The notes: generated by a model not told the origin, from the sequence alone. DNA of 64,000 nucleotides from Reticulascus tulasneorum (GCA_001557505.1 LSAX01000004.1:2728001-2792000); one strand, 5' to 3'; counted from the first letter of the stretch, positions 1-12,863 are shown. Translations and numbers: made by a program.

Positions 1-613
1 CTGCCCCGCAGTTGGTGATGGCATTTGTTCCGGTTTAGGTATGGAGATGCCTGCACATTACCGTCCTTCCAGCTAAGCCCCGGGACCATTCAAACGACAT
101 CCTCAGGCGCGAAGAATCCGGGAGATGCCTTATTATTACCTCCAAGGAATGGACTGGGATGTACGGTGAGTCTTAGACAGTTGCAAAATGTACGTTCTCA
201 GGTCAGCCACAGACCTGACATCTGGCTGCTGGATTCAGGGGCGGAGGGGCATGCCGTCCTTGTTGTCAAGTGGCATTCACTTAATCCAGAACCAATCTCA
301 AAGTCTAGCATGAGCAACGGTGTCTCGAGCATCAATGTAACATTTTCGAGCATTTAGTTGTGACTTCTGAGTCCCAGAAAACTTCATCTCTGCTTCAGAG
401 TGAACAACTGTATGTCATAAACTTCATTACGCGTACGCCTAGTCAGGCTTCTTCACAAGTACTTTTCCTAAATTGCTGAATGACTTCAACCCATGCCTTT
501 TCTCAATCAAGCGGATCATCCGCATGCCTGCGCTCCCTGCCACAGGTCCTTTCCGAGATCAATGTTCTGTTCCGCAACAAGCAGTGTGCCTCAACTTCTT
601 CTCAAATACCAGC
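1..613. other. Left-edge stretch with no recognised gene
   Basis: Short open frames occur on both strands but none reads like a protein family I know, and none shows a convincing exon-intron pattern. The right part is the 3' flank of the minus-strand DUF3433 gene. It could hold the end of a gene that begins outside the window. Confidence 0.5.
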
Positions 614-3600
614 TCACAGCCAAGGTTCTTTATGCTGTGATCGGCCGCGTATCATGCGCCCAAGAAACGAAGTCCGCGGGATCGTATTCCCGTTGTTCAA
701 AGACGACAGCTTAAGCGGTACCACAAAAGGATCCATCTCTATTCCAACGTGGGCTTTCCCATCGTGTCCAACGTAGCGGCCGAAGCTGAAGGTCGTGCCT
801 TTCTTCCTCTTCATCTCCAGACTGTCGAACGAGCATTCCCTGATCGCCCGGCTTGGCGCCACGAATGCGAAGATTGAGCCGATCGAGGTCGGCATCCGTG
901 GGAGAAAGAATTTGACGGCGCGAAGGTAGAAAAGCGTAGCTATGATAATATTCAGACCGAGGATTGTGATGCTGACCACAAAAGCTGGTGTTGACATGAA
1001 TATTCGTGTTTCGCGAATCGACCTCTCTCCCCACACAAGGGGGGTGTCGTCAGATGCTGTCTCAAAGATGTTTGAGTTGATTCCAAGAAGGATCGCGAAT
1101 AAACGTTTGTAAAGATCTTCAATCGTCGCGGATAAAGATTCCGCGCTCGGTACTGGTGACCGGGGATCCAGGAGGTTAGTGTCGCTGTTATAGATTTTGA
1201 TAAGGTGGTTCATCCAGTCTCTGGATGAGGTGTCATTATGCCACTCGGAGTCAGTGTAGACAAGCAAATGATTGTAAAATATGATCAAAGAGTCGGTGTG
1301 GTTCTCAGAGAGCGAATAGCCCAAATCTGCTTCGAGGTTACTGATCCTAGCCGCTGTGAGAATGTTGCCATTTGCATCAACAGTAACGTCGAACATGGCA
1401 GAGACGAAAAGCGGTTGGCACACAACGAAGTCATAGTCCACCGTTCCGTTCTCGTTGCTTCCTTCCTCTGTCCTACCCCAGCTCATTATCAGTGTCTTCT
1501 CGCATGTGTTTCGTTTGTTTCCGCCAAAGGGAGTATCCGTTGTCTCGACTGCTGACAATCCATGTGGAGGTGCAGTGCTTTGATTGAGCAAAAGACCCTT
1601 AGGTTCGTATATCTCAGGACAGGCATCGGTAGAAGAGCCCGTAGTGGGTTGAAACGGTCGCATGTCCAGTCTCGGTGGTTGACCCGTAGCAGCAGCTGGT
1701 CTACATTGTGGCTGAACACCAAAACCCCTCGTGTTCGCCCGGAAAATCGTGGAAGAGTTGTCGAATCCAATGTCTTCAGCGATGAATGGCTGAAAATAAA
1801 ACTCGCTGGTAAGCCACGGCGGTAAAGGAGTATCCGAAGATATGTTTGCCATGGCAACATAGAAATTGTCGCCGTAGAAAAAGGGCAGTCCCGCACCAAG
1901 CAGCTGAAGCGTTTCGAATAATGAGTCGTTGTTAAACGTCGAGCCTGCCAACGGCTGAACCACGGTCGCGTAAGTTGCCTCCATTGGGAACTCATTGAAA
2001 AGACCACCGAAGCCGACGGCAAGTACGTTAGACAAAAGAGCAATAGAACAAACCGTTGCGAGCAGGAAATGATGCGATTTGATAGCCTGCCACACGACCA
2101 GTTGTGGAGGGATGGCCGTATATTTTGCGTTAAGAGATGCGGACGCCGTTCTTCGACCCTGCCAAAGATCTCGAAATGGTTGAAGAATGCACAGAAACCT
2201 ATTTAGTAAGACCAGAAAGGGCTCAATTAAGGTGGCGAATACGGTGGGGATGTAGTTCTCAAGAATCTGGAGGACCTCGAAATTGTTGGATGGCCGAGGA
2301 AGTCCTGATCACTCATTAATTACAGCAAACCATTTGTGAGTTGGATGCCTTACCTCCCCGTTTTCGTTCCTCAAGCTTTAGATAGGTGAGTAGAATTGCA
2401 GCGCCCGCAATGACCATAACGAAGAGACTGCCAACTTCGAGCCGCAGAGCGATTGGCCTGACCGGTGTATAGTGACCCGTCGAACTGCTGGTGGCTTTCT
2501 CCCTCGAGAGTGTATCCGAAGAGCTTCGGCCGGCTATAGGAGACCCTGCCAGTCCAATCGAGACCATGCCTTTTGATTGGCATGAACAAAGGAGCTGGAA
2601 TTTCTGGTCTGCAAATGAGCAACGAAGAGACTCCTCCGAGAGACAGCTTTTGCCAGCAAAGAATGGCAAGATCTCGGAACTGTTTTGGGCGATCGTGATT
2701 ACAGAGCCGACAGAAGATGGGTCTGTCGTTAGTCTGCTGTGGCTAGTACGACAGTACCAGAGCAAGATCGCTGCGAACAACGCGACCAAGCACAGTAGCC
2801 CTTCGACCAAGGCCGACATAATTCGACTAACAATCACACCATACAGGACAAAGTTTATTGTTCCCTCCGTCGAACTTGCAGCATATTTTGAGGTCGCAAG
2901 GGAATGATGAATGGCTAAAGAAAAAAGGGCTTTGAAAGTGGTACCAAAAGTGGTAGCCATTAATGTACCGTTTGAGAAGTCTTCGACGCTTCTGTTCTGC
3001 ATGCCGACGGTAAAGCCTACCATGTTCGATATTGGAAACTTGAGGCCAGTTTGATGTAGTTGAGGATACAACTCAACGCGATGACTCAAAGGGTAGTCTC
3101 GTTGCATGTCTACTGCAGAGACGCCAGCACCAAGGAGATACTCAAACGCGGTAGAGTTGAACTCAGTCTCAAGCAGTGGCTCTCGTTCGCCGACCATCTG
3201 AATCGAGTCGTCGTCGGGCGTAAAGTCGCTCATAAAGACGGTAATGGATGCGTTTTGTTTGTAGTATTTCGGCTCGCAGAACATGGCTGTGATTGGAAAC
3301 TCGGACGGGCTACTGTACTTAGCCCATATAACGAGGAACTGATGAGACAAAGTCTGAGGACATCCTAAGCCCTGGAGAGTGTAGTCGGCCCAGGCACTGT
3401 CATGATAGCCAATATAATGCATTTTGTAGAGGTCACCTGAGGGGTTGGATAGTTCGACGCTGCTGGCATTGCAGCCCCGCCCGTTGTCAAAATCATACGT
3501 GCCCCTAGCCGTTGGTCCATTTAAGGAAACCTTAGCTGGCCAGCAGTCCAGCTCTGTCGAGTATAGTTTGGTAATCGCCGTCAGATTGGCGTTTTCGACA

Positions 3601-4538
3601 GGATAGGTATCAATTTTGTCAGAGGCGAAAGGCAGTGTGGCGTACTGAGATGTGGTGAAGGCTGGGTACGATTGTCGGAGCCAAGTGATTGCGTATAGTG
3701 TATTCATGATCGACTGATCAAGAATTTCGGCTTGTTGGTTCGCAGGCATGAACCCCACAGAGCTACCGGTTTCAACAGACCGATCTATGAACACAGGCCC
3801 AGTACCAAGAATGGTACTCTGCAGTGGAGTGATGAGCCAGAAGATTGTCATCATGGTAACCCCAGCATAGAACACAGGCCAGTGACTTGATATCCAGGTT
3901 AATTGGAGAGAATCCGAAACGGTGGAACGGTACTCACCGTCGTTTGGCAGCCTTGAAAGGCACGAAAGCGATGAAATCATAAGGATAATCTAGGAAAAGG
4001 GAGTTCTCGGCACTAACACCCTGTGAGCGAGATAGTTCCAGCCACGGTTGCATGCGCTTGACGTCTAAATCAACCCAACTCCATATCAAACTGTATATGA
4101 CAGCTAATATGGTTGGTAGGAAGAGGTAACTGAAGGTTATGAATGGGGGTATGTCGTCCGGAGATCGAGAAAGAGCTAACCCTCCTTCTATTCGACTCGT
4201 TTGTGCCAGGAACTCGATGATCGCTGCGAGGACGAGCGATACTAGAGCAAATGCACAAAGGACTAAGGTCCCCATAGTGCTCGGCTTCCACCCCCGCGGC
4301 TTGCCTGTAGTGAGATGTTTTAGAAGAATGCGAGCACAGGGTAGTCTGATCAATATGAGCACATACCCGAGGCGAGGGAGCAACTGTTTTCATGCCCTCC
4401 AGCAGACTCGCGCATAGTAAAATTCTGCCTAGAGAGGCTACTGGCCCTATCCGTCTCGTCCCTTAAGTAATACTGCTGCGTCTCTCTGCCCGGTGCCGGG
4501 GCATCATTAGGGATTACATCCTGAAGGTGTTGGGCCAT
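614..4538 (-). CDS. DUF3433 family multipass membrane protein
   Basis: Four exons fit: 4538-4367, 4304-3938, 3885-2354 and 2304-614, giving 1253 residues; introns of 62, 52 and 49 bp have GT-AG ends and keep frame. The protein carries two DUF3433-like halves. Each opens with hydrophobic segments (about 68-88, 118-140 and 182-202 in the first; about 770-793 in the second). Each then has a long Asn-rich region with many N-x-S/T sites, probably extracellular, and closes with further membrane helices near 523-553, 660-685 and 1131-1153. The junction after the third exon joins LEERKRG to a segment reading LPRPSN...LENYIPT, characteristic of the family. DUF3433 proteins are fungal and have no established biochemical role. 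The start has an ATG followed by a hydrophilic 60-residue tail, presumably cytosolic. The neighbour in divergent orientation is another orphan fungal membrane family. Family assignment is good; function is unknown. Confidence 0.85.
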
Positions 4539-6307
4539 ATTCCGGGATCATGACATTCGTCACTGGCGGCGGAAACCTCGGAGAACCATGTGCCGTGGGC
4601 AGCGACTTGAGAAAAATGGGCCTGGTAACTAGCAGCCCGGTATGTTCTCCCTCCCTGCACAAGTCCAAGATAGTTTGACATCTCAAGGAGCAAGCAGTAG
4701 ACTGGGTGCGTCGCGATGGGAGTAGGGAAAGACAGCCCTCTTAAATGAGACAAGTGCCCATGAGTGGCCATTCTCAACAACCAGATTCCCTAGAACAGGC
4801 CTTTCCGCTCAGCGCGGCTGCTTGCCGATCCAATTACAGGATCAAAGGATGCCAAGGAGACTACTCGGCCTGTCGCGTAGATCGAGTGAAAGCGGCAGTC
4901 TAGATGCGACATGCAGGGGGAAGTCTGCTTCATCTGCAGCAATACAGAGCACGAGCTGGGATGAATAGCTGGAAGCACTACTTTTAAATACGAAGAGCTG
5001 CCTCTAAGCGCCATGGCGATGGAGAAAATTATCCGAACCAGTCTTAGCGATTAACAAACGTGGGCCGCCGGTCGGGCAGCCCATGGCCAACGCTGATCTC
5101 TCTTCGCCCCCATGGCGCGGTCGGTCGTGGTTCAAATTAGATCTCGTCTGTTGCGTAGGCTAATTTGAGATCATTGATTTCGGATCGAACGTATTCACAC
5201 TATGAAGAAATGCAGCGAAGATAGGTTAGGCTATAGATGGTATAGTGGTGGTTATATTCTGTTTCTTCTCATGGCGTAAGTATTACGGAAAATTCCCGAT
5301 CAATAAACTTAGGCGCAAGAGTGTTTCGCATTAGCGCCTAACCCCTTGGCGATGAGATGCTAGCCGCTCCAGAACATTTTATTGGAGAAATTATGGGTTT
5401 GAGCCAGGGCACGTGCCATCTTTCGGCTTGAGCTTCTCGCTCCATACAAGCTTTGAAAAAGCAAGGGGGTAATAATAGAACAATTAGATCGGTGATATGT
5501 GCGAAATGGCCTGCGGTCATAATCAGGAGCTCTACATCAGAAGCCTGGCTTCAAATAATCATAGGATTTCTGCTACATTATGCTATCGTGGATGCTATCT
5601 CAGACCATCGTGAGAGTAGCCGATTGCAAGAGACGACGAGAAAATGTAGGGCTGATTGTCACTTGATCTAGATGTACTTTATTACGAACGAAGTGTCTGC
5701 GCGATCTATATTCAACATCTCGCAGCTAATATTATCGACTGCGAGTACGATCGACTTCTCTAGCCTGGTCAGAACATCTTGGCTGTGCATTCTGCTTTGC
5801 ATGTGGGCATTTATTACGAAGTAGCTGAGAATCCTACTGTCGGGTTGCGACTCAGCCACTCCCCAGATCTGATACGCAGGGAAAATCATGGGTCGGCATA
5901 AGAGCGAAAGCCGCACCAAATTCGGAGTTTCAGTGCGGACCCTGGTAATAAAACTAGTTCAGCATTCCCCTGCTTAGGAATAGTCAGGCACATCGAACCA
6001 ATCATTGCGCCACCATCGTGCTGCACAAGCCGTATTATACCTTGCGAGCACCCATCCTCATCTCTTACAGCTGTGGTTTGGCCCCCGAAAAGCGCAAAAC
6101 CACAACTCAACGCAGGGGATCTTCATTTCTTGGCGAATCCTTCTCATGGTGGATCAGTCTGACGTCCCACAGGACGACATCCTTAAAGATGGGATGGCCA
6201 CATGGGCTAGCGAACCCGTTGGGATTCCTCCTCCCGTAACTCTCATTTTCAACTTTTGTGAATGTTCATAGTCGGAATCGTGATCCTGTCGGTTTCTCGT
6301 TGCCGCC
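4539..6307. other. Divergent intergenic region between DUF3433 and DUF3176 genes
   Basis: About 1.77 kb between the starts of two oppositely transcribed membrane-protein genes. Open frames here are short and unrelated to known families. It presumably holds both promoters and 5' UTRs; I see no clear repeat or RNA gene. Confidence 0.5.
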
Positions 6308-8078
6308 ATGCCGTTCAACAGATCAGACGAGCGGAAGCCGGCTCTTGGCTCTCCCAGCATCACATACCAGGGCAGCGATGGCAACGTTGATGGCTACATC
6401 AGCAGGCAGGATTCGCTCGGCACACGGAATCGTCTTTCTATGGCGGACTGGTGGTTCTGGGAAATCGCTTGTACGGTGACGAGCTTAGCCTCCTGGGCCG
6501 GAGTCTGCGCCATCCTCTACTATGCCAACGGCAAGCCGCAAGATCAGTGGAAGGCCAGCATATCGCTCAATGCCATCGTCAGCACTTTGGTTATGCTGGC
6601 ACGAGGAAGCATGATGGTGGGAGTGAGCTCGGCTATCTCGCAGTCCAAGTGGCTTCATTTCAAGACGGGCACCCGAAGCCTGTACGACATGCACTTATTC
6701 GACTCCGCTAGCAGAGGCTCTCTGGGATCAATTCGATTTCTATTTCGCGTACGCTGGCAATTATCTACCCTAGGCGCCTTGGTCACGGTTCTGTCCATAC
6801 TTGTTGATCCGTTCGCCCAACAAGTCATCGAGATCGAGGCCCGACTCGTCCCCACGGCAGACGACACCGCGACTTTGGCATTTGCGCACAGCTACTATGC
6901 CGGTGCGGAGTCATCAGCATTTAATGCTGTCGGACGACCAGAGCGTATGTTACCGATCATCTCCGTAACTCCTACTCTAACTCGTCGTGCTAGCATCTAC
7001 TGTCGATATGTCCATGCAAGGTGCCATTCTCAAAGCCTTGTTCAATCTCACCGACGACATCAAAGATCCGTACGTGTGTCTCGGCTCTTGTTCGTGGAAA
7101 GGCCCATACGTCTCCATGGGCTTCAGAAGCAACTGCCAAAATGTGACGGTGGCCACCTTGGCAAACAAGACCTGCGAGCTAGACCCCTCTAATAGAGGCA
7201 ACTCATGCAATATGACGACCCCAGGTGGTATTGTTATCAGAACGGTGATTATCCCAACAGACCAGCAGACTGCTGCTGTGGTTAACGCGAATGGTTTTCC
7301 AATTGGCTCTGATGAAACACCGCCAAATGACTTCGTGCGAATAGCGGTTTGGCGAGCTCCCCCCGGCCAATATAACCGCAACACAAATGACATATTGGGA
7401 GACGATATAACGGAGTGCAGCCTGAGTCTCACTGCATACAACTATACCGATATCAATGCGAATGGTACCAAATTCACACAATCTGTCAGGGAGATTCCTC
7501 TCATAAACAGCGGCACGAGAGCCCCGTTAGAGGGTACGGTCACAGCCGGGATGTCACGACCTATTATATTCAACGAGCCAGGGCTGCCTACATTCAACAT
7601 GTCCATGTACGATTGGGGTGCAATTTCTCAGTTTTTCGAATCGAAGCAGTTCGTGGGCGAAATCCGTTCAGGTTCAATTTTAGATACGGAACGAGGCGTA
7701 GGACCACTGCCTCTTAGTAAGGCGTCGAATATCACCAAGGTTTTCGAAGATGTGGCCAAGAGCATGACAGACCAGCTTCGCTTAACAGCGCCAGGCATGG
7801 AGGTTGGTTTCGGTCTCACGGACCGAGCGGTGGCCTTCGTCGTCATCGGGTGGCCGTTCCTCATTCTGCCATTGGGCATTGCGGCGGCTTCGGCGATCCT
7901 GCTCGTCGCCATGATATTCCATAACAGGCGCAGCCAAGGCGTCCCGCTGTTCAAGTCTTCGCCCATTGCTCTCCTGTACCACCAAGTTAGTGCTGAAGAT
8001 GGGGCTATGGTCGGAACAGGTCAAAGTCCCAAGGCTTTGGAGGCGATGTCGAAGTCGATCAAGACGAGACTGCATTGA
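6308..8078 (+). CDS. DUF3176 family membrane protein
   Basis: Two exons, 6308-6944 and 6994-8078, joined across a 49-bp intron (GTATGT donor, CTAAC branch, TAG acceptor), encode 573 residues. The N-terminal third has hydrophobic helices near residues 47-72, 85-112 and 150-172. It also has family-like text such as WWFWEIACT and SLNAIVSTL, and a KW followed by FD-ASRGSLGS in the right order for DUF3176. A long extracellular-looking region with N-glycosylation sites and cysteines (around residues 225-480) follows, then a strong C-terminal membrane segment near 495-530 and a short basic tail. Family members are common in filamentous ascomycetes and have no known activity. It lies head to head with the DUF3433 gene; the two could work at the same membrane, but that is only suggested by position. 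Confidence 0.85.
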
Positions 8079-8577
8079 AGCGTTGCAGCGTGTGAGCGGA
8101 CTGTATGAAGAGAGTCTAGATAGAACTAGAGAGGAAGTGAAAGGCCTTGACGTCGGTTGTGTTACCAAAGGAGACACTGGGTTTTATGATACCACTACAA
8201 CGTTATCAAGTTTACAGCTGACCATTGAAACACATTCTACACCTCGGCAAAAGGTTCAAATAGTCGTCAAATACCCATTTCCTTGGACCCCACATTCTAC
8301 CAATGCTTCGGTCCCCTTCAGGTTGTTCCCGTGCTTCCCCTCACTCGGGTTGCATTTACGAGCTCCGAGATGTGCGGGGTTGAACCAGGACAGGAATGAT
8401 CAATTATCAATGCCTGTCGATTCGACCAACAATGGTTCTCGTAGCCGTCATGCATCACTTGACAGCTTGCGGGGTCTGCGGTCAACGTAAAAAATGATGC
8501 CGAACTCCGAAATGTAGAGGGATGGTAACCTACCGGTTTCTGGAACCCATCTCAAGTAGATCAATCTCTACGAGATC
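8079..8577. other. Intergenic, DUF3176 gene to monooxygenase
   Basis: About 500 bp holding the 3' end of the DUF3176 transcript and the upstream region of the monooxygenase. No coding or structural signal seen. Confidence 0.5.
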
Positions 8578-9980
8578 ATGGAGCGTCCATTTGAAAAGGT
8601 TTGGCTCATATACCCGCCAAGCCTGTGGGGAATTTAAACTGAAGTTCATTTAGATAGTCATCGTTGGCGCAGGACCGTCAGGTCTTCTTTTGGCCCTTCT
8701 TCTCGCCAAGCATGGCATAAAGGTCCACCTCCTAGAGGCATCTGATCAGTTAGACCAGCAGCCGCGTGCAGCACACTATGGGCCGGCAGCCATCCCAGAC
8801 CTCAAGCGAGCCGGGGTGATAGAAGAGATTCGTCGGCGGGGAATGACTGTCGATACGTTCTGCTGGCGAAGAATCGAAGACCACAGCTACATTACCGGCT
8901 TCAGTGTGGAGACGCTGAAGGATGTCAATGGCGACGATCTACGCACGACGTGCCTGGTTCTTCAAGAACTGGATAAGCTGATGCTTGAAGAATTCCTTGA
9001 AAAGTATAATGGTAATATTAGCTGGCGCCACAAGGTAGTGGGAATTGGACAGGATGATGGAAAGGCGTGGGTTGACGTCGAGACGCCGGAGGGGAACAAG
9101 AGGATCGAAGGCGATTACATCGTTGGATGCGATGGAGCCAACAGCGCGATCAGGAAGGGACTTTTCGGTGATGAGTATCCTGGTTGGACGTGGGATACGC
9201 AGATTGTCGCAACAAACGTATGCCGTCTGAACCGGCCAAGTATAGCCAGCTGCTAACCCAGAGTGCACCCAGACGTACTACGATTTCCAGGGGAAGTTTG
9301 GATTTCACGATGCAAACTTCATCATTGACCCTGAGCACTTCTTCGTGAGTTGTGATCTTCACGAGATGGCCAGCACTGACATCCCATGACAGATGGCGGC
9401 CAAAATCACAGAAGATGGCCTCTACCGTATCACCTACGGCGAAACTCCCGGTCTGACTCTCGATCAGATGCGCGTCCGCCAGCCCCTCAAGTTCGAGCTA
9501 ATGCTCCCCGGCCACCCCAAGCCCTCGGAATACAAGCTCGTCAACTTCGCCCCCTACCGCATGCACCAACGCTGCGCGCCGTCCTTCCGCGTCAAGCGCT
9601 TCCTCCTCGCCGCCGACGCCGCGCACCTCTGCAACCCGTGGGGCGGACTCGGCATCACAGGCGGCTTCGTCGACGTCGGCGGGCTGTACGACTGCCTCGC
9701 GGGCATCTGGGAGGGGAAGGCTGACGAGGGCATCCTGGACCTGTACAGCGAGAAGCGCATCGAGAAATGGAAGACGATCATCGATCCCATCTCGCAGGAG
9801 AATTTCAGGCGCGTGTCGGACAAGGACCCCGCGACGATTCTTGAGCGGGACGCGTTCATGCAGATGTGTCGGAAAGCCGAGGGGGATAAGGAATTTGAGC
9901 GGGAGCTGATGATGGGGAGCTTTGATGTGCGGTATGATTTTACGCAGCACTACAAGACGGCTGAGGAAGTGAAATCGTAA
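8578..9980 (+). CDS. FAD-dependent aromatic-ring monooxygenase (PHBH fold)
   Basis: Four exons fit: 8578-8598, 8654-9217, 9273-9344 and 9393-9980, giving 414 residues. The nucleotide-binding GxGxxG reads GAGPSG at residues 12-17 directly after the seven-residue first exon. The second motif, VGCDGANS, lies near 163-170. The FAD-ribityl motif reads ADAAH at 293-297, an A replacing the usual G of GDAAH, followed by NPWGGLGITGG. This order is that of class A flavoprotein hydroxylases, which use NAD(P)H and oxygen to hydroxylate phenolic or related substrates. The protein ends soon after the FAD domain and lacks the C-terminal thioredoxin-like extension of phenol hydroxylases. The first donor (GTTTGG) is unusual, so the seven-residue exon is the weakest part; the ATG is otherwise well placed. 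No polyketide or peptide synthase is nearby, so a role in secondary metabolism or catabolism is open. Confidence 0.82.
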
Positions 9981-10211
9981 CCCTCGCCTTGAACTATACG
10001 ATTGTTTTAGCGCACGAGCTGTATTTATCTTTCAACTTATCCTTTGTGTCTGAGATAGCCCTTTGAAGTAAGGGTATTCATAATTTGCACCGTGAAAACC
10101 ATCCACCGGCACTGTACGGAATCTCAATCTGATTCTACACGGACCGCGTGAGCCCACAGTCAAAATTCCCATGCCTTTCTGTCTTCAGCAGCAAATCCGC
10201 ACCCGCACACC

Positions 10212-11024
10212 ATGTCAGATGAACTCCGCGACGAAGTGGAAGCTATCAACTCCATCTACGGAGACGGCAGCCTCGCCCAATCAAGTGACGACGCCAGTAT
10301 CTACATCCTCAACCTCCCAGGAGAATCATCGTCCCTTAAGCTCCAATTCCCACATGCATATCCGGCCGAGCCCCCGCAAGTGCTGGGAACTCAGAGCTCT
10401 GGCGAGCACAGCAAGCGGGGCGGCGCGGCTCACGATCTCGCCGTATTCAGGGATGCGGTAGGAACCGTATTCGAGCCCGGGGCGGTGTGCCTCTTCGACG
10501 CCATTGAGGAGTTCACACGGGTCCAGGAATCCCAAACTCACTCCCCACCACCCGAAGACCCTCATCCTGAATCGCCATCCCCTCCCTCTCCAACCTTGGC
10601 TTCCCTCCCCTCACCACCTTGGATACTTTCTTCCCCAATCACCGAGTTGAAATCCACTTTCCTCGCCCGCATTGCCACGGTGTCGTCCCCCGCCATCGCA
10701 GCATCCTACGTCTCGCATCTTCTTGCGACGGACAAGAAGGTCCGCTCCGCAACGCACAACATCACAGCCTGGCGCATCCGTGGACCCAACGGCACGGCGT
10801 TCCAGGACTGCGATGACGACGGGGAGACGGCGGCGGGCGGGCGCTTGCTTCATCTGATGCAGCTGGTTGATGTGTGGGACGTCATGGTCGTGGTCACGAG
10901 ATGGTATGGCGGGCAAAAGCTAGGCCCACGACGGTTTGCGCTGATCAACTCGGCGGCAAGGGACGGCCTAGTCAAGGCCGGCTTGATCGAGGAGGGTGGG
11001 AAAAAGAAGGCACATGGCAAGTGA
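10212..11024 (+). CDS. RWD-UPF0029 protein of the IMPACT/YIH1 family
   Basis: A single exon encodes 270 residues. Residues 1-90 form an RWD domain: MSDELRDEVEAINSIYGD at the start and a Y-PAEPP turn typical of the fold. A Pro/Ser-rich linker follows to about 145. The C-terminal domain (about 150-255) is UPF0029/IMPACT, with QDCDDDGETAAGGRLLHL and TRWYGGQKLGPRRF. Yeast Yih1 and mammalian IMPACT bind Gcn1 and so restrain the eIF2-alpha kinase Gcn2; the same role here is inferred from domain order. The start ATG is in a good context (CACCATGTC). Confidence 0.88.
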   Translation: MSDELRDEVEAINSIYGDGSLAQSSDDASIYILNLPGESSSLKLQFPHAYPAEPPQVLGTQSSGEHSKRGGAAHDLAVFRDAVGTVFEPGAVCLFDAIEEFTRVQESQTHSPPPEDPHPESPSPPSPTLASLPSPPWILSSPITELKSTFLARIATVSSPAIAASYVSHLLATDKKVRSATHNITAWRIRGPNGTAFQDCDDDGETAAGGRLLHLMQLVDVWDVMVVVTRWYGGQKLGPRRFALINSAARDGLVKAGLIEEGGKKKAHGK

Positions 11025-11503
11025 TAGGCCATCCCTACGACGAACGCGGTGTTTCCCCTCATCCAACCGGAAAACCGTGGCTCTACGATACGGGAGAGCT
11101 CCCTTCATGGGTGTGGCACCAAGGTGTGTTCACAGTGTGATGGAAACTGAAGAGGCTAGGTGGCCAGATAAAGCGGGAGTAAGATGCATGGCTTGAGCGG
11201 AGACCGCAGCTTCACCACTGCCATCACGACAGCAGAAAACTCTCCAGAAAGTACAGTCCTGGTATCTAACACTAGTGCCATATCCGCACGAACGCCACAT
11301 GTTTTTTTCTCTCGAAATTTTCGGAAAGCAGATTGCCGACTACCCAGTCCATTCCATGCTATACAAAACGTTCATTCAGCCTCGGTATCCTACCGAGGGT
11401 TCATTGCCCAGCCTCCTTTCCCAGCAACCCATTTTTATGCCCGAATCTGGAACGGTCATGACATTGCCATCCCGGCAAATGCTAAACCTGACAAATGCTA
11501 AAC
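11025..11503. other. Convergent 3' flanks
   Basis: About 480 bp between two genes transcribed toward each other. Only short frames are present; nothing recognisable. Confidence 0.5.
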
Positions 11504-12863
11504 CTACGGCTCTTTAAACAGCAAGGGCTTAAGGATATCCAACGCCCGCAATGACTGCTCGCTAGAGAGTATGACAGCTCCGGCGCGGGCAGTTGAGAGA
11601 TATGAGAGCTCGGAACTCTCTGCCATGCGCATCTCCTGGACAAGCTTGCCCGCCACTCCGCAAACGATTCCAGTCGCCTCGAAAGGGAGATTGACGAGAT
11701 CCAAGAATATGGGAACCAGGTTGCCTTCCCTGTCCCCGACCAGAGAGTCGCCAAACGTGGAGAGAAGCGACTTGTCCAATAGCAAAGAAGGCGGGTCCTC
11801 CTGAGCCAGGGTTATGGAAAGGAACCTTGGCTGAGACACCAAAGCGGAGATGATACTGGTGTATAATTGTGTGTCAATGTTGTCCAACCAGCTCGGTCGA
11901 TATCCGTTCCCGGTCACCTGCCTGCTCAATGCCGGCCGCTGTGTGTGGGAGAACTCGCCTCCCAGCTGTGATATTTCTCGACCAGAGCACTGGACCAGTT
12001 GGAGTTCGTCCTCGATGTACGGAGCCACATTCCGCTTTTTCAGCAACTCAAAGGTCCGCACTTGCAGTTCGGCGACTGTGGATGGCGGCGGTGTATTGGG
12101 AGGCCCGCTGCTGCTGCTGCTCGTGCCCCTGGTATGAACTGATGCCGCTGGACTGACAAAGTTCGACTCATTCTCGGCCAACTGGAAGCCTCTTTCCAAA
12201 AGCGCTTTGATGACCGTCTTACGATCCTTACTTGGGACGAGAATGAAGTCCGAGTAATAAGTGGTGATAAAGAAGATGGGAATACCGGCAAGGGCCAGGG
12301 GCGAGGTCAATTCCATGACTCGACCCGCGGCATCCATGCCAGCACTAATGACGGAGAGAATGAGGTACGTGTCTTTGGATATCGAGACGGATTTGGCGAC
12401 ATCTTTGGGTAGGTTCTTGATCACCGGCTCGAAAACGTTCTTGGCCCATGAGCTGTGGCATACCACGGAGCACTCAATTGGAGTGACGCTGATATTGAGG
12501 AAGCCATGCTGATTGTCAGGTGTGAGTCCCTCGAGCTGTTGCTCCAAAGTATCTCTACGGCCGCTCAGGACTTGTGTCTGGGGAAGGAGGACACGTAATA
12601 TCGGTTGCAGTAACGTCGAGTATAGATTGAGTGGTATATGGATGAGAGTAAAAGTGCCATCCTATATTGCTTTTGGGTTAGTGTCTCTCGAAGAACGTGT
12701 AGTTGGAAATGCTTGGGCAGGCGAAGAGAGCTCTCGATGCTGTCGTCCCAAAGAAAAGTACCCCGCGCCGTGCACCAAACTGCACGTCTTTCCGCGTAGG
12801 CCCCGAGGGATCAGCTCTGCTGCTGACGGTCAGACTTACAATGAATGATATTTGAGCGTTCAT
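11504..12863 (-). CDS. CASTOR-like protein with ACT domains
   Basis: Two exons, 12863-12840 (eight codons, MNAQISFI) and 12661-11504, are separated by a 178-bp intron with a GTAAGT donor; the product is 393 residues. The rejoined N-terminus reads MNAQISFIDGTFTLIHIPLN, a lead-in I associate with the fungal GATS/CASTOR-type ACT family. HGFLNISVTPIECSVVC and a following DTYLILSVISAGMD-like stretch fit an ACT beta-alpha-beta layout. Residues 140-215 are Ser/Pro-rich and probably disordered. A second globular half follows. Mammalian CASTOR proteins sense arginine for TORC1; whether fungal relatives bind an amino acid is not known to me. The intron is three times longer than its neighbours, but the frame and splice signals on both sides support it. 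Confidence 0.7.

Noticed and set aside
25..357. 110-codon ORF at the left edge
   Set aside because: Starts without a good ATG context and reads as non-protein sequence.
5125..5150. GGTTCAAATTA resembling a tRNA B box
   Set aside because: No matching A box, T-arm pairing or acceptor stem around it.
6005..6271. 88-codon ORF upstream of the DUF3176 gene
   Set aside because: Lies in the presumed promoter and leader, with no resemblance to a protein.
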